A stretch of 58,335 nucleotides of DNA from CAJMGO01 sp900557305 (lineage in GTDB: Bacteria > Bacillota_I > Bacilli_A > RF39 > UBA660): contig CAJMGO010000008.1 in assembly GCA_905212975.1 (NCBI GenBank), positions 1 through 58,335 on the forward strand, read 5' to 3'. Below, piece by piece: positions 6,867 to 14,594 of this stretch. Within the stretch, counting starts at the first letter, position 1, and every line of letters begins with the position of its first letter. A program made the translations under genes and the position numbers. Under the pieces are notes generated by a model. That model made no database searches and was not told where the DNA came from. It saw nothing but the letters and a program-made list of their open reading frames with translations.

Positions 6867-7892
6867 TTATTTTGATTTTTCCTTTTTGTTATATAACATA
6901 TTATCAATTTTATTATAATGTTCACTAAAATCATTAATTACTCTATCTTTATAGTTTTTATCTATTATTATTCCTCTTTTTTCAATATTGTTCATAAATT
7001 TTATTACATCATCAACTGTAAGTATATTATGCATATCAATAACTAATTGCTTATTTTCATCACTATAGTCAATAAATTCTTGAAAATCTTCGTCAATATC
7101 GATATCTTTATCATTAGACCATTTCATAGAAGTATGAGTTTTCTTATCATAAAAATTATTAGTCATGCTTAACTCTAAATCATACATAGGAGAAAGATAA
7201 GCTGAATGATCATTATAAAGTATTTCCCAATTATTTAAGTGGAAATCTTTTTGCATAGTTAAATATGAGAAAACATATCTTTTGATAAGTTCATTAAATA
7301 TTATATTGACTGTTGAAGTAGCTTTTAGTGGATTATAATTAATTTCATTATCTGAAATTTTGTTATAAAATAAGTAATTCAATGATTGATATATAATAGG
7401 GAGCGAGTTAATATTAAATTCAATATCAATATCTTCAAGTTCATAATCATCATCAACATTATATTTTATTTCTTTTAGAAACTTGTAAACAATGTCTTTA
7501 CCACCTATTGTATCATATCCAAATTTTCTATAATCTTCACTTATAATTCCATAATAATTAGAATTTTTATAAATTTTGAATACTTTAGATTTAATAGAAT
7601 TTAAACCACAATGGGAAGCTGCCATTTCATTTAATAACTCCAAGTAAAATGAAAGTGGTAATCCATCTGTTTTAGAAAATTTAACAGCATAGTTTTCTGT
7701 ATCTTTGTTCTTTCCATTGTATAAATTTAACCAATAACCATCATATTTAGATCCAACTTTATCATTAAAATTAAGTATTTTGGAAGTTCTTAATTTATTA
7801 AAATCTCTATCTTTTTCGATTAAGTAACTTTCATAATTATCTAAATTATCAATAATTTGTTTACATAATTCGATTTTTTGTTCATTTGTCAT
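6867..7892 (-). CDS. HipA-like protein kinase, no HipB partner
   Basis: The 341-residue product resembles the kinase domain of HipA, the Ser/Thr kinase toxin that phosphorylates aminoacyl-tRNA synthetases. Visible landmarks are a strand with K71 (NYAVKFSK), a catalytic loop KDFHLNNWE (D216, H218, N221) and YLSPMYDLE with D238 as the metal-binding Asp, parallel to DRHLKN and APAYD in HipA. It lacks the HipA N-terminal subdomain. No HTH antitoxin lies beside it; the divergent neighbour is a small nucleotidyltransferase-like protein. The start at 7892 has AAGGTGAT upstream on the minus strand. It may be a solo HipA-like regulator or part of a defence or toxin module, which is inference. Confidence 0.75.
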   Translation of the reverse strand: MTNEQKIELCKQIIDNLDNYESYLIEKDRDFNKLRTSKILNFNDKVGSKYDGYWLNLYNGKNKDTENYAVKFSKTDGLPLSFYLELLNEMAASHCGLNSIKSKVFKIYKNSNYYGIISEDYRKFGYDTIGGKDIVYKFLKEIKYNVDDDYELEDIDIEFNINSLPIIYQSLNYLFYNKISDNEINYNPLKATSTVNIIFNELIKRYVFSYLTMQKDFHLNNWEILYNDHSAYLSPMYDLELSMTNNFYDKKTHTSMKWSNDKDIDIDEDFQEFIDYSDENKQLVIDMHNILTVDDVIKFMNNIEKRGIIIDKNYKDRVINDFSEHYNKIDNMLYNKKEKSK

Positions 7893-7976
7893 TTAAATCA
7901 CCTTTTTGAATATTATAACAAATAACCTTTTTTTGTCAAATACTGTATGATATAATCAAAAAAAGGAGGGTGCTTT

Positions 7977-8381
7977 ATGAATGAAAAAAGAATGAATAAG
8001 AATGAGTTAATTAAATTAATTGATACTTTAAAAATAGATAAAAATGAATTTTGGATTTTATCATCAGGTGCTTTAGTATTAAGAGAAATATATGATGATG
8101 CAGGTGATTTAGATATTGCTGTTACAGATAAAGGTTTTAGAGAGTTAAAACAAAATTACAATTTAATTCCAAAGGAAAGTGGCTTTTACAAAGTGACTGA
8201 TAAAATAGAATGTGTATGTAATGGAAAAATAGAAAATTTAAAATATAAACCAGAATTGATAAATGGTTATCAAGTTCAAAATATATATGAATATTATGAA
8301 TATTTAAAAAATAGTAAAAGAGAGAAGGATAAATTAAGAGTACCAATAGTAGAAAAATATTTAAGTAAATGCAATAAATAA
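7977..8381 (+). CDS. small nucleotidyltransferase-like protein
   Basis: The 134-residue product contains the pattern of minimal DNA polymerase-beta-type nucleotidyltransferases: a small-residue turn (S29-S30-G31 in ILSSGALVLREI) and an acidic pair (D44, D46 in AGDLDIAVT). A third acidic residue may lie in the following strands (KIECVCNGKIE). It has a very strong AAAGGAGGG ribosome binding site. It is transcribed divergently from the HipA-like kinase across 84 bases. Related domains include antitoxins of the MNT type, AbiEii-like proteins and lincosamide/aminoglycoside nucleotidyltransferases; the sequence alone does not choose between them. Confidence 0.6.
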   Translation: MNEKRMNKNELIKLIDTLKIDKNEFWILSSGALVLREIYDDAGDLDIAVTDKGFRELKQNYNLIPKESGFYKVTDKIECVCNGKIENLKYKPELINGYQVQNIYEYYEYLKNSKREKDKLRVPIVEKYLSKCNK

Positions 8382-8480
8382 TAAATGATTCAAATGAAAA
8401 AATCTAAAATAAAGTAGAACTATTAGTCATTAAAAGAATGATATGAATAAATATTTTGATCCTAAGAAAGGAACTGAATT

Positions 8481-9023
8481 ATGAAAAGGTGTAAATGGTG
8501 TAATTTAAATAATAAAAAATATATTGATTATCATGATAATGAATGGGGAAAATTAAATTTAAGTGATGATTATTTATTTAAAATGCTTATATTAGAATCT
8601 TTTCAAGCTGGATTATCTTGGGAATGTGTTTTAAATAAAAGAGAATATTTTGAAGAAGCATTTGATAATTTTTGTATAGATAAGATAATTAATTATGATA
8701 ACTCTAAAATTGAAGAATTACGTAACAATAAAAATATTATAAGAAATAAATTAAAGATAAAAGCTACTATAAATAATGCACGTATATTTAAAGAAATACA
8801 AAATGAATATGGTTCATTCCATGAATATTTAAATCAATTTACAAATGGTAAAGTTGTATATGAAAATGATAAAATATCATCACAATTATCTGATGAAATA
8901 TCATCTTCTTTAAAAAGCAAAGGCATGAAATTTTTAGGTACAATAATAATTTACTCATATTTACAAGCAATAGGAATAATATATTCACATGATAATGAAT
9001 GTTATTTATATAAATGTAAATAA
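8481..9023 (+). CDS. tag: DNA-3-methyladenine glycosylase I
   Basis: This base-excision repair enzyme removes 3-methyladenine from alkylated DNA. Family marks are the N-terminal RCKWC, YHDNEWG, the helix LESFQAGLSW with the probable catalytic Glu39, and KREYFEEAF. The zinc ligands are visible at both ends: C4 and H18, then H170 and C174 (SHDNECYLYKC), matching the Tag zinc snap. At 180 residues it has standard length. It has its own AAGAAAGGA site and ends before a compact terminator, so it is probably a single-gene unit in the accessory block. Confidence 0.95.
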   Translation: MKRCKWCNLNNKKYIDYHDNEWGKLNLSDDYLFKMLILESFQAGLSWECVLNKREYFEEAFDNFCIDKIINYDNSKIEELRNNKNIIRNKLKIKATINNARIFKEIQNEYGSFHEYLNQFTNGKVVYENDKISSQLSDEISSSLKSKGMKFLGTIIIYSYLQAIGIIYSHDNECYLYKCK

Positions 9024-9046
9024 AATATGTAAAGTTAGTATTATAA

Positions 9047-9068
9047 CAAGTCAAAAACTTGCTTTTTT
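9047..9068 (+). terminator. intrinsic terminator after tag
   Basis: CAAGT-caaaa-ACTTG followed by C and seven T, 24 bases after the tag stop codon. Confidence 0.8.
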
Positions 9069-9122
9069 TATATAAAAAAATTAAAATCAAATAAGAAGTA
9101 TGTTGTACGAAGGAGGAAGAAA

Positions 9123-9482
9123 ATGAAAAATAAAGAATTTTTAATTGAAAATGGAATTGATGTAGATCATGGATTGGAACTTCTTGGAGATATGGAAATG
9201 TATGATGAAACTTTAAATGATTTTCTAGATGAATCATGCGAAAGACTACCAAGACTAGAAAAGAGCAAAAATGAATGTGATTTAGCGAATTATGCTATAG
9301 ATGCACATGCTATGAAAAGTGATTCAAAATATCTAGGATTTACTAAATTAGCACAGTTGTCTTTAGAACATGAAATGGCAGGTAAAGAAGAAAATACTGA
9401 CTTTATTAATCAAAATTATAATGCTTTAATAGAAGAGGCAAATAGAATAATAAAAGTTGTAAAAGAATATTTAGGCAAGTAA
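9123..9482 (+). CDS. stand-alone HPt phosphotransfer protein
   Basis: The 119-residue helical protein is a histidine phosphotransfer domain. The central phospho-acceptor motif reads YAIDAHAMKSDSKYLGF, with His62 in the position expected for phosphorylation and the Lys and Gly-Phe that follow in HPt helices. It has a strong GGAGGAAG site. No histidine kinase or response regulator is adjacent, so its partner must be elsewhere. In multistep phosphorelays such domains pass phosphate between receiver domains; a link with the orphan kinase at 42995 or with cyclic-di-GMP circuits is speculative. Family assignment is good. Confidence 0.8.
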   Translation: MKNKEFLIENGIDVDHGLELLGDMEMYDETLNDFLDESCERLPRLEKSKNECDLANYAIDAHAMKSDSKYLGFTKLAQLSLEHEMAGKEENTDFINQNYNALIEEANRIIKVVKEYLGK

Positions 9483-9497
9483 TTGATTATAATAAAA

Positions 9498-9526
9498 TTG
9501 AATAATTATAATAAGTGTGATATAAT
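9498..9526 (+). promoter_or_regulatory. sigma-A-type promoter for the PH-like gene
   Basis: TTGAAT (9498-9503), 17-base spacer, TATAAT (9521-9526), 23 bases before the start codon. Confidence 0.65.
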
Positions 9527-9549
9527 TACTACAAGAAAGTGGGGATTTT

Positions 9550-10002
9550 ATGGAATCAGTTTACGAACAAGTTAAAGCGTTTAAAAAAAAATATCCGCTT
9601 ACAATTGCATGGAGATTAAAAGCACATTCCAAAGTTATAGAAAAACATTTAAATCCAGAAGAAGAAGTCCTTTATGTTTTTTGTGGGCAAAAAAATGATA
9701 GTGTATTTAATATTTTTACAACATGCGTAGTAGCGATTACAAGTAAAAGAATTATGATTGCTCAAAAAAGACCTTTGATAGGTTATTATTTTACTTCTAT
9801 AACTCCTGATTTATTTAATGATTTAAAGGTACATACGGGTTTATTTTATGGTAAGGTATACATTGATACAGTAAAAGAATTTACTTGTTTTTCAAATCTT
9901 CAATTAAAATCTTTACCAGAGATAGAAACAAATGTAACAGAATATGTTATGAGGGAAAAGAAAAAATACGGAAATTTAAACAAAAAAGAAGGAGCGTTTT
10001 AG
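9550..10002 (+). CDS. bacterial PH-like domain protein
   Basis: The 150-residue cytosolic protein has the strand pattern of bacterial PH-like (bPH) domains. A segment EEEVLYVFCGQK is followed by the hallmark VVAITSKRIMIAQK (residues ~60-75, matching the family's ALTNKRLI strand), a loop GYYFTSIT, and a strand ending in DTVKEFTCFS. No signal peptide or membrane segment is present. Such domains are common in Gram-positive bacteria; their ligands are mostly unknown. A promoter lies close upstream, and the stop codon is inside a terminator hairpin, so it is monocistronic. Function beyond the fold is not known. Confidence 0.6.
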   Translation: MESVYEQVKAFKKKYPLTIAWRLKAHSKVIEKHLNPEEEVLYVFCGQKNDSVFNIFTTCVVAITSKRIMIAQKRPLIGYYFTSITPDLFNDLKVHTGLFYGKVYIDTVKEFTCFSNLQLKSLPEIETNVTEYVMREKKKYGNLNKKEGAF

Positions 10003-10010
10003 CTCTTTTT
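9991..10010 (+). terminator. intrinsic terminator over the stop codon
   Basis: GGAGC-gttttA-GCTC followed by TTTTTC; the stop codon of the PH-like gene lies in the loop. Confidence 0.75.
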
Positions 10011-10058
10011 CTTTATAAAAAATAAAAAAATTGATATAATATATACAAGGTGAAATAT

Positions 10059-12041
10059 ATGAAAGAAAGAATGGATAAATTAATTGAATTAATAAATAAA
10101 GCAAGCTATGAATATTATACTTTAGATAAACCAACTATTACAGATCAAGAATATGATGATTATTATCACGAACTAGAAAAAATAGAGAATGAACATCCTG
10201 AATTAGTAAGGGAAGACTCACCAACTAAAAGAATAGGTGGTAAGGTAATTGATTCATTCAAAAAAGTGACTCATGAAATTCCAATGATGTCACTAGGAGA
10301 TATTTTTAGTGAAGAAGAAGTACTAGAATTTGATGAAAGAATAAAAAAAACAATAAAAAATCCAGAATATGTATGTGAGTTAAAAATTGATGGTTTGTCG
10401 GTATCACTATTATATAAAGAAGGAAAATTAGTAAGAGGCGCAACAAGGGGAAATGGTATAGTAGGAGAGGATATAACACACAACGTTACAACAATTAAAT
10501 CTGTACCTCTTTCAATTGATTATAAAAATGAAATTGAGGTTCGTGGGGAAATATATATGCCTAAAAAATCTTTCCAAGAACTTAATAAACAAAGAGAAAA
10601 AAATCATGAATCATTATTTGCCAATCCAAGAAATGCAGCAGCAGGTTCAGTTAGACAATTAGATTCAAGCATAGCCTCAAAGAGAAATTTATCAACATTC
10701 ATTTATCATCTTCCAAATCCAGAAAGATATGATATAAAAAATCATTTTGAGTCATTAAAATTCATGGAAAGTTTAAAATTCATTGTAAATCCAAATATAA
10801 TTTTAGCACATAATATAGATGAGGTAATAAAATATATAAGAATTTGGACTGAAAAAAGAGCATCACTTCCATATGAAATAGATGGAATAGTGATTAAGGT
10901 AAATAATTATGAAGACCAAAAAAAATTAGGTTATACAGCTCGTACTCCAAAGTGGGCTATAGCGTATAAATTTCCTGCAGAAGAAGTACTTACAAAAGTT
11001 AATAATATTGAATTTTGTGTTGGAAGAACAGGAAAAATAACTCCTAGAGCTGACCTTGATCCAGTACATTTAGCAGGTTCTATTATAAGAAGTGTTACTT
11101 TACATAATAGTGATTATATTAAAGAAAAAGATATAATGATAAATGATACTATAGTTTTACACAAAGCTGGAGATGTAATACCTGAAGTTGTAAGAGTAGA
11201 AGTATCAAGAAGAAATGGTGAAGAAATTCCTTTTAAAATGATAGAAAATTGTCCAATATGTGGAAGCAAGTTAGTAAAAAATGAAGATGAAGTTGCTTGG
11301 TATTGTAAAAATCCAAAATGTGATGCTAGAAATATAGAAGGCTTGATTCATTTTTCTAGTCGTGCGACTATGAATATAGATGGATTTGGAGAATCAATAG
11401 TAGAAGATTTTTATAATATTGGATATTTAAAAACAATACCGGATTATTATAGGTTATATAATCATAAAGAAGAATTAAAGGAATTAGAAGGATTTGGAGA
11501 AAAAAGCATAAATAATTTGCTTGATTCAATAGAAGCTAGTAAAAAGAATTCTTTAGAAATGTTACTTTTTGCACTAGGTATAAGGTTTGTAGGAAAAGAA
11601 ACAGCAAAAGTACTTGCTAAACATTATAAAAATATAGATGCTCTTTTAAATACTACAAAAGAAGAACTTTTATCAATTGAAGATATAGGTACAAAAATAG
11701 CACAAAGTGTTTATGAAACTATAACACAAGAAAAATTCATTAATTTAATTACTGATTTAAAAAATTTAGGTTTAAATATGAATTATATAGAAAAAGAACA
11801 GAATATTAATGAATTCTTTAATGGTAAAACATTTGTATTAACTGGAACATTATCATCTATATCAAGAGACGAAGCAAAAGAAATAATTGAAAGTAAGGGT
11901 GGAAAAGCAACCTCAAGTGTAACAAAAAAAACATCATATGTTATTGTAGGCGAAAATCCAGGAAGTAAATACGATAAGGCAAAAGAATTAAATATAGAAA
12001 TAATAAATGAAAAAGAGTTTATGAATAAAATCAATTCATAA
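10059..12041 (+). CDS. ligA: NAD-dependent DNA ligase
   Basis: Seals nicks in replication and repair using NAD. Starting at ATG 10059 gives 660 residues, the usual length; an in-frame GTG at 10050 is part of the Shine-Dalgarno AAGGTG and is rejected. Domains in order: the Ia domain with the YYTLDKP-type Tyr residues; the adenylation domain with nucleotidyl Lys109 in ELKIDGLS and motifs RGNG and NPRNAAAGS; the OB fold; a zinc finger CPICG...CKNPKC near residues 400-420; helix-hairpin-helix repeats; and a C-terminal BRCT domain from about residue 585. TATAAT lies at 10035-10040. The 3' end forms half of a 16-bp terminator stem. Confidence 0.98.
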   Translation: MKERMDKLIELINKASYEYYTLDKPTITDQEYDDYYHELEKIENEHPELVREDSPTKRIGGKVIDSFKKVTHEIPMMSLGDIFSEEEVLEFDERIKKTIKNPEYVCELKIDGLSVSLLYKEGKLVRGATRGNGIVGEDITHNVTTIKSVPLSIDYKNEIEVRGEIYMPKKSFQELNKQREKNHESLFANPRNAAAGSVRQLDSSIASKRNLSTFIYHLPNPERYDIKNHFESLKFMESLKFIVNPNIILAHNIDEVIKYIRIWTEKRASLPYEIDGIVIKVNNYEDQKKLGYTARTPKWAIAYKFPAEEVLTKVNNIEFCVGRTGKITPRADLDPVHLAGSIIRSVTLHNSDYIKEKDIMINDTIVLHKAGDVIPEVVRVEVSRRNGEEIPFKMIENCPICGSKLVKNEDEVAWYCKNPKCDARNIEGLIHFSSRATMNIDGFGESIVEDFYNIGYLKTIPDYYRLYNHKEELKELEGFGEKSINNLLDSIEASKKNSLEMLLFALGIRFVGKETAKVLAKHYKNIDALLNTTKEELLSIEDIGTKIAQSVYETITQEKFINLITDLKNLGLNMNYIEKEQNINEFFNGKTFVLTGTLSSISRDEAKEIIESKGGKATSSVTKKTSYVIVGENPGSKYDKAKELNIEIINEKEFMNKINS

Positions 12042-12050
12042 ACTCTTTTT
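12010..12050 (+). terminator. 16-bp terminator overlapping the end of ligA
   Basis: AAAAAGAGTTTATGAA (12010-12025) pairs perfectly with TTCATAAACTCTTTTT (12035-12050) across a nine-base loop. The last codons and the stop of ligA are inside the structure. Confidence 0.9.
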
Positions 12051-12058
12051 AAATAAAA

Positions 12059-12076
12059 AAAGCACATAAGTGCTTT
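12059..12076 (-). terminator. intrinsic terminator of uppP
   Basis: AAAGCAC-ataa-GTGCTTT; on the minus strand it is followed by a run of T (A-run at 12053-12058 on the plus strand) and it overlaps the uppP stop codon. Confidence 0.8.
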
Positions 12077-12905
12077 ATACAAAAAGTATTATAAGTGATC
12101 CTACTACCACACAATATATAACAAAATATATTAATTTACCATCTACTACTAATTTCCTAAACCATTTAGTACCAATATAAGTAAATATTCCGGCTATAAT
12201 CATACTTGACATATAATATATCCATTGTGCTGCCGATAAATTAGCTCCTAATAAATCACTAATACCAAGTATCATAGTTGCTAAACTAATAGGAATATAT
12301 AAAAGAAAAGAAAATTTAAATGCTGTTTCACGAGTAAACTTTCTAGTCATTCCACCAACAATCGTTGCGCCACTTCTACTTATACCAGGAAATAATGCTA
12401 CAACTTGAAAAAGCCCTACAATAATAGCATCTTTAAGAGTCATGTTTTTTTCTTTTTTCTCACCCTTAATATTTCTTATTAAGAATAAGAATATAGCTGT
12501 AACTAATAACATAACACCTACAAATTTAACATTTGATTCAAGAGAATCAAAGATTTTAAGTTTTGTGACAATTAATCCACATATACCAGCAGGAATAGTA
12601 GCAATTATTAAAAATAAACAATATCTAAAATTTAATTTATATTTTTTATCTTTTGTTTTTAAAAAAGAAAAGAAATCTTTTATTAAAGAAATAATATCTT
12701 TCCAAAATATTGCTATAATAGCAATTAATGAACCAAAATTAGTTATTATAGCAAGTAAATCATAATCAATTGCTATATCTCCAAACCATCTTTCCATTAA
12801 TACTTTCGCAATTAATAAGTGTCCACTTGAAGAAACTGGAATTGGTTCTGTAATACCTTGTATAAATCCTAAAAAAATGTACTTTAAAAGTTCTATAATA
12901 TTCAT
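12075..12905 (-). CDS. uppP: undecaprenyl-diphosphatase (BacA/UppP type)
   Basis: This membrane enzyme dephosphorylates undecaprenyl pyrophosphate to recycle the lipid carrier of cell-wall synthesis, and gives bacitracin tolerance. The two signatures are clear: GITEPIPVSSSGHLLI near residues 17-32, with the catalytic acidic residue and His, and FPGISRSGATIVGGM in the second half, with the essential Arg. About eight membrane segments are predicted. The start at 12905 (276 residues) is preceded by GGTGAT on the minus strand; an ATG six codons upstream lacks a site. Convergent to ligA. The presence of this gene supports a peptidoglycan-bearing cell. Confidence 0.96.
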   Translation of the reverse strand: MNIIELLKYIFLGFIQGITEPIPVSSSGHLLIAKVLMERWFGDIAIDYDLLAIITNFGSLIAIIAIFWKDIISLIKDFFSFLKTKDKKYKLNFRYCLFLIIATIPAGICGLIVTKLKIFDSLESNVKFVGVMLLVTAIFLFLIRNIKGEKKEKNMTLKDAIIVGLFQVVALFPGISRSGATIVGGMTRKFTRETAFKFSFLLYIPISLATMILGISDLLGANLSAAQWIYYMSSMIIAGIFTYIGTKWFRKLVVDGKLIYFVIYCVVVGSLIILFV

Positions 12906-12992
12906 ATAATCACCATTATACATTATACACTAATAAATTTAAATAATAAATAAAAATTACAACTTTTGCGTACAATTTATTAGGTGATAAAA

Positions 12993-13214
12993 ATGTTCTA
13001 TAGAATTTTTTTATTTTTAATAGGTTTTGGTCTTACAACTATAGGATGTATTTATATAATAACTTATCTAAATTTATTTACTATGGGGTATAATTTTTTA
13101 GATTATGTCAATTTTATAATTAGAAGATATGAATGTTTTTATGCACCAATAGGTATATTAATAATGACATTTACTTTATTTTATGGAGGAGAAAAAGATG
13201 AACTTTATTTATGA
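12993..13214 (+). CDS. small membrane protein, 73 aa
   Basis: Not recognised. The product has two hydrophobic segments (FYRIFLFLIGFGLTTIGCIY and PIGILIMTFTLFYGG) flanking a short polar hairpin, as in small two-helix membrane proteins. The ATG at 12993 is chosen because AGGTG at 12982-12986 is well placed; an upstream GTG is part of that site. Its last 17 bases overlap the next gene, whose ribosome binding site GGAGGA lies inside this reading frame, so the two are translationally coupled. Confidence 0.7.
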   Translation: MFYRIFLFLIGFGLTTIGCIYIITYLNLFTMGYNFLDYVNFIIRRYECFYAPIGILIMTFTLFYGGEKDELYL

Positions 13215-13836
13215 TATATACTTAAATTTTCAAAAAGATTTATATGAATTTTATGATTGGAATACACGAGATAAAATATGGCATATAAAAAAAATACCAG
13301 TATTTAAAATTGAAACTAAAAATTTAAAAGAAATAATAGAAAATGAAGTTTTGTTTGATGAAAATAAATTAAATATAGAAAACTTATGTGAGTATTATGA
13401 AGGTAAAGGAATAAAAAAACTAAAATGTGCTTTTTTACTAACAGATGGATGTAACGTAATAGCTATAAACAGTTATAATAATTGTAATTATAAATCAAAA
13501 TTATTATTATTTGAAGAAGAAGATGTATGTAAAGAAGTAAAAAAAATAAAAAAAAGTACTATAGAATATAGAATAGAAAATAAAATTAACATTAATAGTA
13601 ATTTAACAAGAAAAGAACAAAATATATTAAATAAAATAGACTTATTTTTAAAAGACTTAAAAACAAATAAAGAAGAAGAAATGATAAAATATATATATTA
13701 TGAATGTTTTAATGAAAAAGAAAATAATATAGATAAAATATATAAAGCAATATTTAATGAACTTAAATATAATTTTAATTCTATAGGCCCAAAAATATAT
13801 ACATTTTACAAAATTAAAAAGAATCAATGTATATAA
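13198..13836 (+). CDS. hypothetical cytosolic protein, 212 aa
   Basis: Not recognised. The product is lysine- and glutamate-rich, without a signal peptide or membrane segment. It begins MNFIYDIYLNFQKDLYEFYDWN and contains several Cys residues (ENLCEYYEG, KCAFLLTDGCNVIA) with a helical C-terminal half. The start at 13198 is seven bases after GGAGGA; an in-frame ATG at 13183 overlaps that site and is less likely. Overlaps the preceding small membrane protein gene, so the two are probably one operon. The N-terminal YDIYLNFQ...FYDW phrase recurs in conserved hypothetical proteins of related AT-rich Firmicutes as I recall them, but I cannot name a family. Confidence 0.75.
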   Translation: MNFIYDIYLNFQKDLYEFYDWNTRDKIWHIKKIPVFKIETKNLKEIIENEVLFDENKLNIENLCEYYEGKGIKKLKCAFLLTDGCNVIAINSYNNCNYKSKLLLFEEEDVCKEVKKIKKSTIEYRIENKININSNLTRKEQNILNKIDLFLKDLKTNKEEEMIKYIYYECFNEKENNIDKIYKAIFNELKYNFNSIGPKIYTFYKIKKNQCI

Positions 13837-13839
13837 ATA

Positions 13840-13867
13840 CCTCTTTTGTACACAATTATAAAAGAGG
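13840..13867 (+). promoter_or_regulatory. hairpin that masks half of a Shine-Dalgarno
   Basis: CCTCTTTT (13840-13847) pairs exactly with AAAAGAGG (13860-13867) across 12 bases. The 3' arm contains the first half of GAGGAGGG, the binding site of the lipoprotein gene starting at 13876. There is no T-run, so it is not a terminator. It could tune translation initiation, or be coincidental. Confidence 0.35.
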
Positions 13868-13875
13868 AGGGATTT

Positions 13876-14424
13876 ATGAAAAAGTTTTTAATATCTTTAA
13901 TTGTACTTTCTTTTTTAACTGGATGTTCATGTAAAGGAAAAGAAGAAATGAAGGCAAGTACCAGGGTAGATGAGTATTTTTCTAAATATCAAGAACTTGA
14001 TAAAGATGTACTTGAAGATTTGAACAATGTTATTGAAACAGATGATACACTATCTTATGATCAAAAAGAACAATATAGAGAAATAATGAAAAAGCATTAT
14101 AAAAATTTAGAGTATGAAATAAAAGATGAAGTTATAAATGGTGATTCAGCAACTGTTACAGTAAAAATTAAAGTTACAGATTATTCAAAAATATTAAATG
14201 AAAGTAAAAAATATTTAGAAGAACATGAAGATGAATTCAAGAATGATGAGGGAGTTTATGATGCTTCTTTATATAATGATTATAGATTAAACAAGTTAAA
14301 AGAAGCAAAAGATAAAGTTGAATATACTATAGATCTTACTTTAAGTAAAGTAGATGGTAAATGGTATATGGATGATATAGATAGTACAACAGAAAGTAAA
14401 ATTAATGGTACTTATCAAAGTTAA
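13876..14424 (+). CDS. lipoprotein of unknown function
   Basis: The 182-residue product starts MKKFLISLIVLSFLTGCSC: a short signal peptide with a lipobox (FLTGC), so it should be lipidated and anchored outside the membrane. The rest is charged and alternates a helix-rich stretch (VDEYFSKYQELDKDVLEDLNN) with strands (GDSATVTVKIKVTDYS; LSKVDGKWYMDDI). This order resembles NTF2-like/DUF4878 lipoproteins of Firmicutes. Start chosen at 13876, behind GAGGAGGG; an upstream in-frame TTG is rejected. The stop is followed directly by an eight-pair terminator. Ligand or partner unknown. Confidence 0.8.
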   Translation: MKKFLISLIVLSFLTGCSCKGKEEMKASTRVDEYFSKYQELDKDVLEDLNNVIETDDTLSYDQKEQYREIMKKHYKNLEYEIKDEVINGDSATVTVKIKVTDYSKILNESKKYLEEHEDEFKNDEGVYDASLYNDYRLNKLKEAKDKVEYTIDLTLSKVDGKWYMDDIDSTTESKINGTYQS

Positions 14425-14447
14425 CTACACAACCGTGTAGTTTTTTT
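14423..14447 (+). terminator. intrinsic terminator after lipoprotein gene
   Basis: AACTACAC-aacc-GTGTAGTT followed by a T-run, starting at the stop codon. Confidence 0.9.
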
Positions 14448-14492
14448 GCAACCTAATTTATACAAAAAGAAACTTAAAATTGGTGTTGCTAC

Positions 14493-14521
14493 CTACTATA
14501 TTTATAATAAAATTATAGTAG
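14493..14521. promoter_or_regulatory. palindrome, possible operator of the transporter pair
   Basis: CTACTATA (14493-14500) and TATAGTAG (14514-14521) form a perfect eight-base inverted repeat with a 13-base AT-only centre, about 75 bases before the first transporter gene. A TATAAT occurs downstream at 14565-14570. Without a T-run it is more like a dimeric repressor site (GntR-like in style) than a terminator. No regulator gene is adjacent. Confidence 0.4.
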
Positions 14522-14594
14522 ATTTAATTTCATACATTTATTAGTATATAAATGAATAGTATGTTATAATTGGAATATATGATAGGAGGAAATT

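Noticed and set aside
12442..12765. Plus-strand ORF of 107 codons
   Set aside because: It is antisense to uppP, whose signatures are unmistakable.
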